Shown: positions 27,351 to 40,863, counted from the stretch's first letter. The stretch: 64,000 bases of DNA from Paraburkholderia sp. BL25I1N1 (GCF_003002025.1 NZ_PVZB01000005.1:344645-408644); one strand, 5' to 3'. A program made the numbers and translations. Notes: a model not told the origin generated them from the letters alone.

Positions 27351-28604
27351 ATGGCAGAGATCAAGAACTACACGCTCAACTTCGGCCCTCAGCATCCGGC
27401 AGCGCACGGTGTGCTGCGCCTCGTGCTCGAACTCGACGGCGAAGTCATCCAGCGCGCCGATCCGCACATCGGCCTGCTGCATCGTGCGACTGAAAAGCTC
27501 GCCGAAACCAAAACATTCATCCAGTCGGTGCCGTATATGGACCGTCTCGACTACGTGTCGATGATGGTCAACGAGCACGGCTACGTGATGGCGATCGAAA
27601 AGCTGCTCGGCATCGAAGTGCCGGTGCGCGCGCAATACATTCGCGTGATGTTCGACGAAGTCACGCGCGTGCTGAACCACCTGATGTGGATCGGCGCGCA
27701 CGCGCTCGACGTCGGCGCAATGGCGGTGTTTCTGTACGCGTTCCGTGAACGCGAAGACCTGATGGACGTGTACGAAGCGGTGTCGGGCGCACGGATGCAC
27801 GCGGCTTACTATCGTCCGGGCGGCGTCTATCGCGATCTGCCTGACGCAATGCCGCAATATAAAGCGTCGAAGATTCGCAATGCCAAGGCATTGTCGAAGA
27901 TGAACGAGAACCGTCAGGGTTCGCTCCTCGACTTCATCGACGATTTCTTTACGCGTTTCCCGAAGTGCGTCGACGAATACGAAACGCTGCTTACCGACAA
28001 CCGGATCTGGAAGCAACGTCTGGTCGGTATCGGCGTGGTCAGCCCGGAACGCGCGCTGAACCTCGGCATGACCGGTGCGATGCTGCGTGGTTCGGGTATC
28101 GAATGGGATTTGCGCAAGAAGCAACCGTACGAGGTCTACGACAAGCTCGATTTTGACATCCCGGTGGGGGTCAACGGCGACTGTTATGACCGATATTTGG
28201 TACGCGTCGAAGAAATGCGCCAGTCCACACGCATTGTGAAACAGTGCATTGAGTGGCTGCGTAAGAATCCCGGCCCCGTGATGATCGACAATCACAAGGT
28301 TGCGCCGCCGTCGCGCGTAGGTATGAAGTCGAACATGGAAGAGCTGATTCACCACTTCAAGCTCTTCACGGAAGGCTTCCATGTGCCGGAAGGCGAGGCA
28401 TACGCCGCGGTCGAGCATCCGAAGGGCGAGTTCGGCATCTATCTGATCTCCGACGGCGCCAACAAACCGTATCGCCTGAAGATCCGCGCACCGGGCTACG
28501 CGCACCTGTCCACGCTGGATGAAATGGCGCGCGGTCACATGATCGCCGACGCCGTGACGATCATCGGCACGCAGGACATCGTGTTCGGCGAAGTGGATCG
28601 CTAG
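27351..28604 (+). CDS. nuoD: NADH-quinone oxidoreductase subunit D
   Basis: 417 residues; the 49-kDa subunit, derived from the hydrogenase large subunit, forming the quinone site with NuoB. Visible landmarks are [14 protein letters not shown] (quinone-binding His region), the central [11 protein letters not shown] and the C-terminal DIVFGEVDR. Starts 9 bp after nuoC. Confidence 0.97.
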   Translation: MAEIKNYTLNFGPQHPAAHGVLRLVLELDGEVIQRADPHIGLLHRATEKLAETKTFIQSVPYMDRLDYVSMMVNEHGYVMAIEKLLGIEVPVRAQYIRVMFDEVTRVLNHLMWIGAHALDVGAMAVFLYAFREREDLMDVYEAVSGARMHAAYYRPGGVYRDLPDAMPQYKASKIRNAKALSKMNENRQGSLLDFIDDFFTRFPKCVDEYETLLTDNRIWKQRLVGIGVVSPERALNLGMTGAMLRGSGIEWDLRKKQPYEVYDKLDFDIPVGVNGDCYDRYLVRVEEMRQSTRIVKQCIEWLRKNPGPVMIDNHKVAPPSRVGMKSNMEELIHHFKLFTEGFHVPEGEAYAAVEHPKGEFGIYLISDGANKPYRLKIRAPGYAHLSTLDEMARGHMIADAVTIIGTQDIVFGEVDR

Positions 28605-28735
28605 GACGTATTCATCAGAGCGCGCCTTCAGATTGCACCGAAGCGCGCGTCAAGCAAAGGAACGCCGGGTCTGTCGCATCATGCAGCGCGCGACAGGTTT
28701 TCGTTCGGTAGGAATTGAAAGAGTCGTGTCTGAAA

Positions 28736-29221
28736 ATGATCTCAGCTGAAGGCCTGAAAGAAATCGATCGCGCGATCGCGAAGTATCCCGCCGATCAGAA
28801 ACAGTCCGCCGTGATGTCGGCGTTGGCCACTGCTCAGGAAGAGCATGGCTGGCTGACGCCCGAACTCATGCAGTTCGTCGCGGACTATCTCGGCATGCCG
28901 GCAGTCGCCGTGCAGGAGGTGGCTACCTTCTACACGATGTACGAGACCTCGCCGGTCGGCAAATACAAGATCACGCTCTGCACCAACCTACCGTGCCAGC
29001 TCGGCCCGGACGGCGGCTCGGACAGCGCTGCTGAATATCTGAAGCAGAAGCTCGGCATCGACTTCGGCGAAACCACGCCCGATGGCAAGTTCACCCTGAA
29101 AGAAGGTGAGTGCATGGGTTCGTGCGGCGACGCGCCGGTGATGCTGGTGAACAACCATCGCATGTGCAGCTTCATGAGCCGCGCGAAGATCGACCAGCTG
29201 CTCGAGGAACTTTCGAAATGA
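28736..29221 (+). CDS. nuoE: NADH-quinone oxidoreductase subunit E
   Basis: 161 residues; thioredoxin-like subunit holding the N1a [2Fe-2S] cluster, with ligands in [10 protein letters not shown] and [11 protein letters not shown]. The ATG at 28736 gives the family N-terminus ([13 protein letters not shown]); an in-frame TTG at 28715 with GGTAGGAA very close is less likely. The 131-bp gap before it contains no gene. Its stop overlaps nuoF (ATGA). Confidence 0.95.
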   Translation: MISAEGLKEIDRAIAKYPADQKQSAVMSALATAQEEHGWLTPELMQFVADYLGMPAVAVQEVATFYTMYETSPVGKYKITLCTNLPCQLGPDGGSDSAAEYLKQKLGIDFGETTPDGKFTLKEGECMGSCGDAPVMLVNNHRMCSFMSRAKIDQLLEELSK

Positions 29222-30546
29222 CGTCTTTACACGATCGTCACATCAAACCGCTGATTCTCGCCGGCCTGAACGGCGACAACTGGCATCTCGAAGACTACGT
29301 GGCGCGCGGCGGTTACGCACAGCTGCGCCGTATTCTGGAAGAGAAGATTCCGCCCGAGCAGGTGATCGCCGACGTCAAGGCGTCGGGTCTGCGTGGCCGT
29401 GGCGGTGCGGGCTTCCCGACCGGTCTGAAGTGGAGCTTCATGCCGCGTCAGTTCCCCGGCCAGAAGTACCTCGTCTGCAATTCGGACGAAGGCGAACCGG
29501 GCACATTCAAAGACCGCGACATCCTGCGCTTCAATCCGCATTCGCTGATCGAAGGCATGGCCATCGGCGCGTACGCGATGGGCATTACGGTCGGCTACAA
29601 CTATATTCACGGCGAGATTTGGGAAGTCTACAAACGCTTTGAACAGGCGTTGGACGAAGCTCGCCGCGCCGGGTTCCTCGGCGAAAACATCATGGGTTCG
29701 GGCTTCTCGTTCGAACTGCATGCGCACCACGGTTACGGCGCCTATATCTGCGGCGAAGAAACCGCGCTGCTCGAATCGCTGGAAGGCAAGAAAGGCCAGC
29801 CGCGCTTCAAGCCGCCGTTCCCGGCGAGCTTCGGCGTGTACGGCAAGCCGACCACGATCAACAACACCGAGACGTTCGCCGCAGTGCCGTTCCTGCTCGC
29901 AATCGGCCCGCAGAATTACCTCGAAATCGGCAAGCCGAATAACGGCGGCACGAAGATTTTCTCGGTCGCCGGCGACGTCGAACGTCCGGGCAATTACGAA
30001 ATTCCGCTCGGCACACCGTTTTCCACGCTGATGGAACTCGCCGGCGGCATGCGCGGCGGCAGGAAGATCAAGGCCGTGATTCCTGGCGGCTCGTCGGCAC
30101 CGGTGATTCCGGGCGACATGATGATGCAGACCGACATGGACTACGACTCGATTGCCAAGGCCGGCTCGATGCTCGGTTCAGGCGCGGTCATCGTCATGGA
30201 CGAGACGCGTTGCATGGTGCGCTCGTTGTTGCGGCTGTCGTATTTCTATTACGAAGAATCGTGTGGTCAATGCACGCCTTGCCGCGAAGGCACGGGCTGG
30301 CTGTACCGCGTCGTGCATCGTATCGAGCATGGGCTCGGCCGTCCGGAAGATCTGGATCTGCTGAACTCGGTTGCTGAAAACATCATGGGCCGCACGATCT
30401 GCGCGCTCGGCGATGCAGCGGCCATGCCGGTTCGCGGCATGCTCAAGCACTACTGGGACGAGTTCGAATATCACGTCGCCCACAAGCATTGCCTCGTCGG
30501 CGGTCATGCCGGCGCAGCGGCGGCGTCGGAAACCGTAGCGGCTTAA
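29218..30546 (+). CDS. nuoF: NADH-quinone oxidoreductase subunit F
   Basis: 442 residues; the NADH- and FMN-binding subunit. [17 protein letters not shown] marks the FMN/NADH site, and [11 protein letters not shown] gives three ligands of the N3 [4Fe-4S] cluster, with the fourth Cys further on ([11 protein letters not shown]). Ala-rich C-terminus. Its start overlaps nuoE by four bases, so N-module subunits are translationally coupled. Confidence 0.97.
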   Translation: MTSLHDRHIKPLILAGLNGDNWHLEDYVARGGYAQLRRILEEKIPPEQVIADVKASGLRGRGGAGFPTGLKWSFMPRQFPGQKYLVCNSDEGEPGTFKDRDILRFNPHSLIEGMAIGAYAMGITVGYNYIHGEIWEVYKRFEQALDEARRAGFLGENIMGSGFSFELHAHHGYGAYICGEETALLESLEGKKGQPRFKPPFPASFGVYGKPTTINNTETFAAVPFLLAIGPQNYLEIGKPNNGGTKIFSVAGDVERPGNYEIPLGTPFSTLMELAGGMRGGRKIKAVIPGGSSAPVIPGDMMMQTDMDYDSIAKAGSMLGSGAVIVMDETRCMVRSLLRLSYFYYEESCGQCTPCREGTGWLYRVVHRIEHGLGRPEDLDLLNSVAENIMGRTICALGDAAAMPVRGMLKHYWDEFEYHVAHKHCLVGGHAGAAAASETVAA

Positions 30547-30669
30547 GTCTGCGGATCGATAAGCAGATAAGCACGCAGAAGAACACGTCATCCGCGGGAT
30601 TCATCGCCTGAAACGGGCGATGAACGGGCGAACGATTGAGCGGTAACAGGTTAAGGAAGATTGACCATC

Positions 30670-33003
30670 ATGGTTGAACTTGAAATAGACGGCAAGAAAG
30701 TAGAGGTGCCTGAAGGCAGCATGGTGATCCAGGCTGCGCATAAGGTCGACACGTACATTCCTCACTTCTGCTATCACAAGAAGCTGTCGATTGCGGCCAA
30801 CTGCCGGATGTGTCTGGTCGATGTCGAAAAGATGCCGAAGGCGGTGCCTGCGTGCGCCACGCCGGTATCGGCTGGCATGATCGTGCGCACCAAGTCGGAC
30901 AAGGCGGTGAAGGGCCAGCAAGCCGTGATGGAATTCCTGCTGATCAATCACCCGCTGGATTGCCCGATCTGCGATCAGGGCGGCGAGTGCCAGTTGCAGG
31001 ATCTGGCCGTGGGCTACGGCAAGTCGGGATCGCGCTATAGCGAAGAAAAGCGCGTGGTGTTCCACAAGAACGTCGGCCCGCTGATCTCCATGGAAGAAAT
31101 GTCGCGCTGCATTCACTGCACGCGTTGCGTCCGTTTCGGTCAGGAAGTGGCCGGCGTGATGGAACTCGGCATGTTGGGCCGCGGCGAGCATTCGGAAATC
31201 ACATCGTTCGTCGGCAAGACGGTGGATTCGGAACTGTCGGGCAACATGATCGATCTGTGCCCGGTCGGCGCGCTGACCAGCAAGCCGTTCCGCTACAGCG
31301 CCCGTACGTGGGAACTGTCGCGCCGCAAGTCGGTGAGCCCGCATGATTCCGTCGGCGCGAACCTCGTGGTGCAGGTGAAGAACAATCGCGTGATGCGCGT
31401 TCTGCCGTTCGAAAACGAATCTATCAACGAATGCTGGATTTCGGACAAAGACCGTTTCTCGTACGAAGGCCTGAACAGCCCCGAGCGTCTGACCCAGCCT
31501 ATGCTCAAGCAAGGCGGCAAGTGGGTCGAGACCGACTGGCAAACCGCGCTCGAATATGTGGTGAAGGGACTGAAGGGCATCAAGGGCGACCACGGCGCGA
31601 ATGCGCTGGCCGCACTCGGCAGCGCCCACAGCACCGTCGAAGAACTGTTCCTGTTGAAGCAACTCGCGCAAGCGGTCGGCACGCCTAACGTCGACTTCCG
31701 TCTGCGTCAGTCGGATTTCTCCGCACCGGTCAGCGGCACGCCGTGGCTCGGCACGGCGATCGCCGATCTGTCGAACGTCGACGCCGCACTGGTGATCGGC
31801 TCGGATCTGCGTCGCGATCATCCGCTGTTCGCCGCGCGTCTGCGTCAGGCCGCGAAGGGCGGCGCGAAGCTCACGCTCGTGCAATCCACCAACGACGATG
31901 CGCTGATTCCGCAAGCGGAGCGCGTCGTGGCAGCGCCGTCCGCATGGATCGAGGCACTCGCTGGAATCGCCGGCGCGGTGTCGGAAGCGAACGGCGTGGC
32001 ACTGCCGGAAGCCTTCGCCGGCACGCAGCCCGCGGATGCGCACAAGAAAGTCGCGAAGTCGCTCGCCACGGGCGAACGTCGCCTGGTGTTGCTGGGCAAC
32101 AGCGCGGTCCGTCATCCGGACTTCGCCGTCATTCACGCAGCCGCCCAATGGATCGCGGATGCGACCGGCGCAACGCTCGGCTTCCTGACGGAAGCGGCCA
32201 ACACGGTCGGCGCACATCTCGTGAACGCGTTGCCGGGCGAGGGCGGTCTGAACGCTCGCGAAGTATTCGAGCAACCGCGCAAGGGTTATGTGCTGCTGAA
32301 CGTCGAACCGGAGTTCGACACGGCCAATCCGGCACAGGCTTTGGCCGCGCTGAAGCAGGCTGAAATGGTTGTCGTGATGTCGCCGTTCCAGACCGGCGCG
32401 GAATACGCCGACGTGCTGCTGCCGATCGCTCCGTACACGGAAACGGCCGGCACGTTCGTCAACGCCGAAGGTACGGTGCAGACGTTCAACGGCGTCGTGC
32501 GACCGCTCGGCGACACGCGTCCGGCATGGAAGGTGTTGCGCGTGCTGGGCAGCCTGCTGGGCCTGCCCGGCTTCGAATTCGACACCTCGGAAGAAGTGCG
32601 CGCGGCCGCTCTCGGCGACGGCGGACTGAACTCGCGTCTGTCGAACAAGACGGGCGTCACGGTTGCACGCGGCAAGGCGGCGAAGGCAGCGGAAGGCAAG
32701 TTCGAACGTATCGCGAACGTGCCGATCTATCACGCCGATGCGCTGGTGCGTCGCGCCGAGTCGTTGCATCTGACCGCTGCAGCACGTGCGGCGAATACGG
32801 TCGGTCTGCCCGCTGGGCTGTTCGACAAACTGGGTTTGAAGGAAGGCGACGCGGTGCGCGTGCGCCAGGGCGAGCAATCGGTGCAGTTGCCGGCCGTGCG
32901 CGACGCGAATCTTGCGGAGACGGTCGTCCGCGTATCGGCGGCTACGCCTGCCGGTGCAGCGCTGGGCAGCCTGTTCGGTGAACTGGTGGTGGAGAAGGCG
33001 TAA
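30670..33003 (+). CDS. nuoG: NADH-quinone oxidoreductase subunit G
   Basis: 777 residues; the 75-kDa subunit. The N-terminal ferredoxin domain holds N1b [2Fe-2S] (CYHKK...CRMCLVDV...CATPV), then the N5 region (HPLDCPICDQGGECQLQD) and N4 (CIHCTRCVRFGQEVAG with CPVGAL later), followed by a degenerate molybdopterin oxidoreductase domain (about 220-690). The start is the ATG at 30670 with AGGAAG upstream rather than the TTG at 30661. The 123-bp gap after nuoF has no gene. Confidence 0.97.
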   Translation: MVELEIDGKKVEVPEGSMVIQAAHKVDTYIPHFCYHKKLSIAANCRMCLVDVEKMPKAVPACATPVSAGMIVRTKSDKAVKGQQAVMEFLLINHPLDCPICDQGGECQLQDLAVGYGKSGSRYSEEKRVVFHKNVGPLISMEEMSRCIHCTRCVRFGQEVAGVMELGMLGRGEHSEITSFVGKTVDSELSGNMIDLCPVGALTSKPFRYSARTWELSRRKSVSPHDSVGANLVVQVKNNRVMRVLPFENESINECWISDKDRFSYEGLNSPERLTQPMLKQGGKWVETDWQTALEYVVKGLKGIKGDHGANALAALGSAHSTVEELFLLKQLAQAVGTPNVDFRLRQSDFSAPVSGTPWLGTAIADLSNVDAALVIGSDLRRDHPLFAARLRQAAKGGAKLTLVQSTNDDALIPQAERVVAAPSAWIEALAGIAGAVSEANGVALPEAFAGTQPADAHKKVAKSLATGERRLVLLGNSAVRHPDFAVIHAAAQWIADATGATLGFLTEAANTVGAHLVNALPGEGGLNAREVFEQPRKGYVLLNVEPEFDTANPAQALAALKQAEMVVVMSPFQTGAEYADVLLPIAPYTETAGTFVNAEGTVQTFNGVVRPLGDTRPAWKVLRVLGSLLGLPGFEFDTSEEVRAAALGDGGLNSRLSNKTGVTVARGKAAKAAEGKFERIANVPIYHADALVRRAESLHLTAAARAANTVGLPAGLFDKLGLKEGDAVRVRQGEQSVQLPAVRDANLAETVVRVSAATPAGAALGSLFGELVVEKA

Positions 33004-34068
33004 ATGAGCTTGTTCGATACGATCAACTCGGGCGGCACCCAGCTTCTCGGTGTGGCATGGCCCACGGTGTGGGCACTGGTGCGCATCCTGGTGGTGGCCG
33101 TCGTGATCCTGCTGTGCGTGGCTTACCTGATTCTGTGGGAGCGTAAGCTGATCGGCTGGATGCACGTGCGTCTCGGCCCGAACCGCGTCGGCCCCGCAGG
33201 TTTGCTGCAGCCGATCGCCGACGTGCTGAAGCTGTTGCTGAAAGAAGTGATTCAGCCGGCGCAGGCGAGCCGCTGGATCTACCTGATCGCGCCGATCATG
33301 GTGGTGGTGCCCGCCTTCGCGGTCTGGGCCGTGATTCCGTTCCAGGCGGGCGCAGTGCTTGGCGACATCAACGCAGGTCTGCTGTACGCAATGGCGATCT
33401 CGTCGATCGGCGTGTACGGCGTGATTCTGGCCGGTTGGGCGTCGAACTCGAAATATGCGTTCCTCGGCGCGATGCGCGCCGCGGCGCAGATGGTTTCGTA
33501 CGAAATCTCGATGGGCTTCGCGCTCGTCGTCGTGCTCATGACCGCCGGCACGCTGAACCTGTCGGGCATCGTCGCTTCGCAGGAACATGGCATCTTCGCA
33601 TCGTACGGCTTGAACTTCCTGTCGTGGAACTGGCTGCCGCTGTTGCCGATGTTCGTCGTGTACTTCATCTCGGGCATCGCCGAAACGAACCGTCACCCGT
33701 TCGACGTGGTGGAAGGGGAGTCGGAAATCGTCGCGGGCCACATGATCGATTACTCGGGTATGGCGTTCGCGCTGTTCTTCCTCGCCGAGTACATCAACAT
33801 GATCGTGATCTCGGCATTGGCTGCAACACTGTTCCTCGGCGGCTGGAGTGCACCGTTCGGCTTCCTGTCGTTCGTCCCGGGCATCGTATGGCTCGTCGCC
33901 AAGGTTTTCTTCCTGTTGTCGGTGTTCATCTGGGCGCGTGCCACATTCCCGCGCTATCGCTACGACCAGATCATGCGTCTGGGCTGGAAGATCTTCATTC
34001 CGGTCTGCGTGGTGTGGCTGGTGGTGGTCGGCTTCTGGATCATGTCGCCGTTGAACATCTGGAAATAA
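33004..34068 (+). CDS. nuoH: NADH-quinone oxidoreductase subunit H
   Basis: 354 residues, eight or nine membrane helices; it links the peripheral arm to the proton-pumping arm and lines the quinone channel. Signatures [33 protein letters not shown] and [20 protein letters not shown] are intact. Its ATG directly follows the nuoG stop codon. Confidence 0.97.
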   Translation: MSLFDTINSGGTQLLGVAWPTVWALVRILVVAVVILLCVAYLILWERKLIGWMHVRLGPNRVGPAGLLQPIADVLKLLLKEVIQPAQASRWIYLIAPIMVVVPAFAVWAVIPFQAGAVLGDINAGLLYAMAISSIGVYGVILAGWASNSKYAFLGAMRAAAQMVSYEISMGFALVVVLMTAGTLNLSGIVASQEHGIFASYGLNFLSWNWLPLLPMFVVYFISGIAETNRHPFDVVEGESEIVAGHMIDYSGMAFALFFLAEYINMIVISALAATLFLGGWSAPFGFLSFVPGIVWLVAKVFFLLSVFIWARATFPRYRYDQIMRLGWKIFIPVCVVWLVVVGFWIMSPLNIWK

Positions 34069-34083
34069 AGGGCGGATGAACCC

Positions 34084-34572
34084 ATGACCGCAATCCAAAA
34101 CTTTTTCAAGACCTTCTTCCTCACGGAACTGCTCAAAGGCCTCGCGCTGACCGGACGTTATACGTTCCAACGCAAGGTGACCGTGCAGTTCCCGGAAGAG
34201 AAGACTCCGATTTCGCCGCGTTTCCGCGGCCTGCACGCGCTGCGCCGTTATGAAAACGGCGAAGAGCGCTGCATCGCCTGCAAGCTGTGCGAAGCGGTGT
34301 GCCCGGCGCTCGCCATTACGATCGAGTCGGAAACGCGCGCGGACAACACCCGTCGCACCACGCGTTACGACATCGACCTGACCAAGTGCATTTTCTGCGG
34401 TTTCTGCGAAGAAAGCTGCCCGGTCGATTCGATCGTCGAGACGCACATTCTCGAGTATCACGGCGAGAAGCGTGGCGACCTGTACTTCACGAAAGACATG
34501 CTGCTGGCCGTGGGCGATCGCTATGAAGCGGAGATCGCGGCGAACAAGGCAGCCGACGCACCGTATCGTTGA
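34084..34572 (+). CDS. nuoI: NADH-quinone oxidoreductase subunit I
   Basis: 162 residues; 8Fe ferredoxin subunit (TYKY) carrying clusters N6a and N6b. The two CxxCxxCxxxCP motifs are [13 protein letters not shown] and [13 protein letters not shown]. It is followed by a 183-bp spacer before nuoJ. Confidence 0.97.
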   Translation: MTAIQNFFKTFFLTELLKGLALTGRYTFQRKVTVQFPEEKTPISPRFRGLHALRRYENGEERCIACKLCEAVCPALAITIESETRADNTRRTTRYDIDLTKCIFCGFCEESCPVDSIVETHILEYHGEKRGDLYFTKDMLLAVGDRYEAEIAANKAADAPYR

Positions 34573-34755
34573 AGCGCTTTATCCAGTTAAAGCAGTAAAT
34601 GCAGCAATCACGGCCTGTTGTCGGGCCGGGCGCCGCGGCCCGAACGCCGCGGCACGGCGCACCTGTGCGGCTGTTCTGGCGGTATGCCAGCGGTATGCCA
34701 ACCACAAGTGCCAAAGAACAATGCCTGACGATGGCCTAACGATGAACCGGTAATC
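34573..34755 (+). other. nuoI-nuoJ spacer with tandem 11-bp repeat
   Basis: 183 bp without a credible gene, the longest gap within the nuo cluster. It has GCGGTATGCCA twice in tandem (34679-34700) and GC-rich dyads near 34620-34660. It could hold an internal promoter or processing site. Confidence 0.4.
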
Positions 34756-35451
34756 ATGGAATTCACGACCGTACTGTTCTACATCTTCGCGCTGCTCCTG
34801 GTGGTTTCAGGGCTGAAGGTGATCACCTCGCGCAACCCGGTGTCGTCCGCACTGTTTCTGGTGCTGGCGTTCTTCAACGCAGCCGCGATCTGGATGCTGC
34901 TGCAGGCCGAGTTCCTTGCGATCCTGCTGGTGCTGGTCTACGTCGGCGCGGTGATGGTGCTGTTCCTGTTCGTCGTGATGATGCTGGACATCAACATCGA
35001 CGTGCTGCGCAAAGACTTCAAACGCTTCGTGCCAATGGCCACGCTGGTGGGCGCGATCATCGTGATCGAAACCGCGTTGATTCTCTGGCACGGTTACGGC
35101 GCGACCGCCACGGCGCTGCGTGACACCACGGCCGCCGCGAACGGCATGGGCGACTGGTCGAACACGCGCCTGATCGGCAAGGTCATCTACACCGACTACA
35201 TCTTCGCGTTCGAAGTGGCCGGTCTGGTGCTGCTGGTGGCGATCATCGCGGCGATCGCACTGACCACGAGCCACAAGAAAGACAGCAAACGTCAGAACGT
35301 CAGCGAACAGGTCAAGGTACGCGCTCAAGACCGCGTGCGCGTCGTGAAGATGAAATCGGAAAAGACCGCGGCAACCGTCGCGGCGGAAGAAGCCGCGGCA
35401 GCGGCAGCGGCAGCAGCAGCGGCCGACTCGGCACCAGCCAAGAACAGCTGA
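34756..35451 (+). CDS. nuoJ: NADH-quinone oxidoreductase subunit J
   Basis: 231 residues with five membrane helices (about 1-165), including the [17 protein letters not shown] pi-bulge helix region. A long hydrophilic tail (about 175-231) is basic and then consists of an Ala run (about 210-225) ending DSAPAKNS, longer than the E. coli protein (about 184 residues). Membrane-arm subunit next to NuoK. Confidence 0.95.
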   Translation: MEFTTVLFYIFALLLVVSGLKVITSRNPVSSALFLVLAFFNAAAIWMLLQAEFLAILLVLVYVGAVMVLFLFVVMMLDINIDVLRKDFKRFVPMATLVGAIIVIETALILWHGYGATATALRDTTAAANGMGDWSNTRLIGKVIYTDYIFAFEVAGLVLLVAIIAAIALTTSHKKDSKRQNVSEQVKVRAQDRVRVVKMKSEKTAATVAAEEAAAAAAAAAAADSAPAKNS

Positions 35452-35471
35452 GCGGACAGGAGATAGAAATC

Positions 35472-35777
35472 ATGTTGACCCTTGCCCATTACCTTGTCCT
35501 CGGCGCGATCCTGTTTGCGATCAGCGTCGTCGGCATTTTCCTGAACCGTCGCAACGTCATCATCATTTTGATGGCGATCGAATTGATGCTGCTCGCGGTG
35601 AACACCAACTTCGTCGCGTTCTCGCATTACCTCGGCGACGTGCATGGTCAGATCTTCGTCTTCTTCGTGCTGACGGTTGCAGCGGCGGAAGCGGCAATCG
35701 GCCTCGCGATTCTGGTGACCCTGTTCCGTAGTCTCGACACGATCAATGTCGAGGATCTCGATCAGCTCAAAGGTTAA
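35472..35777 (+). CDS. nuoK: NADH-quinone oxidoreductase subunit K
   Basis: 101 residues, three membrane helices, normal length. The conserved buried glutamates are visible in [15 protein letters not shown] and [13 protein letters not shown]. It takes part in the proton path near the Q module. AGGAGA precedes the ATG. Confidence 0.97.
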   Translation: MLTLAHYLVLGAILFAISVVGIFLNRRNVIIILMAIELMLLAVNTNFVAFSHYLGDVHGQIFVFFVLTVAAAEAAIGLAILVTLFRSLDTINVEDLDQLKG

Positions 35778-35794
35778 TTTCAGGAAAAGCGGTT

Positions 35795-37861
<2,067 letters not shown>

Positions 37862-37875
37862 GGCGAGGGACACTA

Positions 37876-39366
37876 ATGCACGCTTATCCGATTCTCAGTA
37901 TTGCGATCTGGTTGCCGATCCTCGTCGGCCTCCTGGTCCTGGCCATCGGTTCCGACCAGAACCCGGCTCCCGCGCGCTGGATTGCGCTGATCGGTTCGGT
38001 CGTCAGCTTCCTCGTGACGATTCCGCTGATTACCGGTTTTGATTCGAGCACCGCCGATCTGCAGTTCGTCGAAAAGGCGAACTGGATCGAGCGCTTCAAC
38101 ATCACGTACCACCTGGGTGTCGACGGCATCTCGATGTGGTTCGTCGTGTTGACCGCATTGATTACGGTGATCGTCGTGATCGCCGCGTGGGAAGTGATCA
38201 CGAAGAACGTCGGCCAGTACCTCGCCGCGTTCCTGATCCTGTCGGGCATCATGGTCGGCGTGTTCAGCGCGGCCGACGGCATGCTGTTCTACGTGTTCTT
38301 CGAAGCGACGCTGATTCCGATGTACATCATCATCGGCGTGTGGGGTGGGGCGAACCGCGTGTACGCGGCGTTCAAGTTCTTCCTGTACACGCTGATGGGC
38401 TCGCTGTTGATGCTGGTCGCGTTGCTGTACCTGTACATCGAGACCGGCACGTTCGACCTCGCCACGTGGCAGCATGCGCAGATCGCCATGACGCCACAGG
38501 TGCTGATATTCATAGCGTTCTTCATGGCCTTCGCCGTGAAGGTGCCGATGTGGCCGGTGCACACGTGGTTGCCTGACGCTCACGTGGAAGCGCCGACCGG
38601 CGGCTCGGTGGTGCTGGCCGCGATCATGCTGAAGCTGGGCGCATACGGTTTCGTGCGCTTTTCCCTGCCGATCACGCCGGACGCGAGCCACTTTCTGGCG
38701 CCGGTCGTCATCACGTTGTCGCTGATCGCGGTGATCTACATCGGCCTCGTGGCAATGGTGCAGGCCGACATGAAGAAGCTGGTCGCGTATTCGTCGATCG
38801 CGCACATGGGTTTCGTCACGCTCGGCTTCTTCATCTTCAACCAGCTCGGCGTGGAAGGCGCGATCGTGCAGATGATCTCGCACGGCTTCGTGTCGGGCGC
38901 GATGTTCCTGAGCATCGGCGTGCTGTACGACCGTATGCATTCGCGTCAGATCGCCGATTACGGCGGTGTCGTCAACGTGATGCCGAAGTTCGCGACGTTC
39001 GTGATGCTGTTCTCCATGGCGAATTGCGGCCTGCCGGGCACCTCCGGTTTCGTCGGCGAATTCATGGTGATTCTGGCGGCTGTCCAGTACAACTTCTGGA
39101 TCGCGGGCGGTGCGGCCGTCACGCTGATTCTGGGCGCGGCCTACACGCTGTGGATGTACAAGCGCGTGTACTTCGGCGCGATCGCCAACGATCACGTGAA
39201 GAGTCTGCTCGACATCAACCGTCGCGAATTTTTCATGCTGGCAGTGCTTGCCGCACTGACGCTGTTCATGGGCCTGTATCCGAAGCCCTTTACCGATGTG
39301 ATGCACGTATCCGTGGAAAACCTCCTCGCCCACGTTGCGCAGTCAAAGCTGCCGTTGCCTCAGTAA
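37876..39366 (+). CDS. nuoM: NADH-quinone oxidoreductase subunit M
   Basis: 496 residues, 14 membrane helices; antiporter-like proton pump. Key features: FFEATLIPMYIIIGVWGG with the channel Glu, and KVPMWPVHTWLPDAHVEAPTGGSVVLAAIMLKLGAYG. 14 bp after nuoL. Confidence 0.97.
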   Translation: MHAYPILSIAIWLPILVGLLVLAIGSDQNPAPARWIALIGSVVSFLVTIPLITGFDSSTADLQFVEKANWIERFNITYHLGVDGISMWFVVLTALITVIVVIAAWEVITKNVGQYLAAFLILSGIMVGVFSAADGMLFYVFFEATLIPMYIIIGVWGGANRVYAAFKFFLYTLMGSLLMLVALLYLYIETGTFDLATWQHAQIAMTPQVLIFIAFFMAFAVKVPMWPVHTWLPDAHVEAPTGGSVVLAAIMLKLGAYGFVRFSLPITPDASHFLAPVVITLSLIAVIYIGLVAMVQADMKKLVAYSSIAHMGFVTLGFFIFNQLGVEGAIVQMISHGFVSGAMFLSIGVLYDRMHSRQIADYGGVVNVMPKFATFVMLFSMANCGLPGTSGFVGEFMVILAAVQYNFWIAGGAAVTLILGAAYTLWMYKRVYFGAIANDHVKSLLDINRREFFMLAVLAALTLFMGLYPKPFTDVMHVSVENLLAHVAQSKLPLPQ

Positions 39367-39390
39367 CGCCGAGCGAGGAATTTAGAGACC

Positions 39391-40863
39391 ATGCAAAACG
39401 CCCCTATGACTGCTCTGTTGCCCGACGCGCTGGTGATGCTCGCCGTTGTCGTCGCGTGGCTCAACGACACGTTCGTCGGCCAGGCCGGTCGCCGTACCAC
39501 GTACTTCATCGCGTTCTTCTCGACGCTGGTCGCCGGCGTCTGGTTCGCGATGAACGCGTTCGACCCGCAAGTGCGCTACTACTTCGGCCATATGTACGTG
39601 GTGGATTCGTTCGCCAACGTGATGAAAGCCGTGGTGACGCTCGGCTACGCGGTGTCGATCGTGTATTCGCGCCGTTACCTCGAAGATCGCGGCCTGTTCC
39701 GCGGCGAGTTCTTCCTGTTGGGTATGTTCTCGCTGCTCGGCCAACTCGTCATGATCTCCGGCAATAACTTCCTGACGCTGTATCTCGGCCTGGAACTGAT
39801 GTCGCTGTCGCTGTATGGTGCGATCGCCCTGCGTCGTGACGCGGCGCCGTCGAACGAAGCGGCCATGAAGTATTACGTGCTGGGCGCGCTGGCTTCCGGT
39901 TTCCTGCTGTACGGCATCTCCATGCTGTACGGCGCGACCGGTTCGCTCGACCTGAACGAGGTGTTCAAGGCGATCGGCACGAGCCACTACGACCCGAGCG
40001 TGCTGCTGTTCGGCGTGATCTTCATAGTGGCGGGCGTCGCGTTCAAGATGGGCGCGGTGCCGTTCCACATGTGGGTGCCGGACGTGTACCAGGGCGCGCC
40101 GACGGCGATGACGCTGATGGTCGGCGGTGGCCCTAAGGTTGCCGCGTTCGCCTGGGGTCTGCGTTTCCTGGTGATGGGCCTGTTGCCGCTAGCGGTGGAA
40201 TGGCAGCAAATGCTGGTGATTCTCGCGGCGCTGTCGCTGATCGTCGGCAACATTACCGGTATCGTGCAACGCAACGTCAAGCGCATGCTCGCGTATTCGG
40301 CGATCTCGAATATGGGCTTCGTGCTGCTGGGTCTGCTGGCCGGTGTGGTCGACAGCAAGACCACGGGCGCCGCCAATGCATACGGCTCGGCGATGTACTA
40401 CAGCATCGTCTACCTGATCACGACGATGGGCACGTTCGGCGTCATCATGCTGCTGGCGCGCCGCGATTTCGAAGCGGACACGCTCGAGGACTTTAAGGGT
40501 TTGAATCAACGCAGCCCGGTGTTCGCGTTCGTGATGATGATCATGATGTTCTCGCTCGCCGGCATTCCGCCCGCGGTCGGCTTCTACGCGAAGCTCGCGG
40601 TGCTGCAGGCCACCATGAACGCCGGCTTGACCTGGCTGACGGTGCTGGCCGTGATCACGTCGCTGTTCGGCGCGTTCTACTACCTGCGTATCGTCAAGCT
40701 GATGTATTTCGACGATCCGCAAGACAAGTCGCCCATTCTCGCTGACACCAGCACGCGTGCCTTGCTCGCGTTCAACGGTGTGGCCGTATTGGTGCTCGGT
40801 ATCGTGCCGGATCCGTTGTTGAAGGCCTGCCTGCAGGCTATCCAGCACACGCTGCTGCTCTGA
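39391..40863 (+). CDS. nuoN: NADH-quinone oxidoreductase subunit N
   Basis: 490 residues, 14 membrane helices; antiporter-like proton pump next to NuoK. LGLELMSLSLY contains the conserved Glu, and GAVPFHMWVPDVYQGAPTAMT the channel motif. Its stop codon overlaps the next start (TGATG). Last of the 14 structural genes. Confidence 0.97.
   Translation: MQNAPMTALLPDALVMLAVVVAWLNDTFVGQAGRRTTYFIAFFSTLVAGVWFAMNAFDPQVRYYFGHMYVVDSFANVMKAVVTLGYAVSIVYSRRYLEDRGLFRGEFFLLGMFSLLGQLVMISGNNFLTLYLGLELMSLSLYGAIALRRDAAPSNEAAMKYYVLGALASGFLLYGISMLYGATGSLDLNEVFKAIGTSHYDPSVLLFGVIFIVAGVAFKMGAVPFHMWVPDVYQGAPTAMTLMVGGGPKVAAFAWGLRFLVMGLLPLAVEWQQMLVILAALSLIVGNITGIVQRNVKRMLAYSAISNMGFVLLGLLAGVVDSKTTGAANAYGSAMYYSIVYLITTMGTFGVIMLLARRDFEADTLEDFKGLNQRSPVFAFVMMIMMFSLAGIPPAVGFYAKLAVLQATMNAGLTWLTVLAVITSLFGAFYYLRIVKLMYFDDPQDKSPILADTSTRALLAFNGVAVLVLGIVPDPLLKACLQAIQHTLLL

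Noticed and set aside
30601..34461. A 1286-codon open frame on the minus strand opposite nuoG, nuoH and nuoI
   Set aside because: It mirrors the codon positions of three well-recognised genes in GC-rich DNA, where stop codons are rare in the opposite frame. Its translation is His/Arg/Asp-rich with no domain. Same for the long minus-strand frames at 25869-28538 and 37873-39333.
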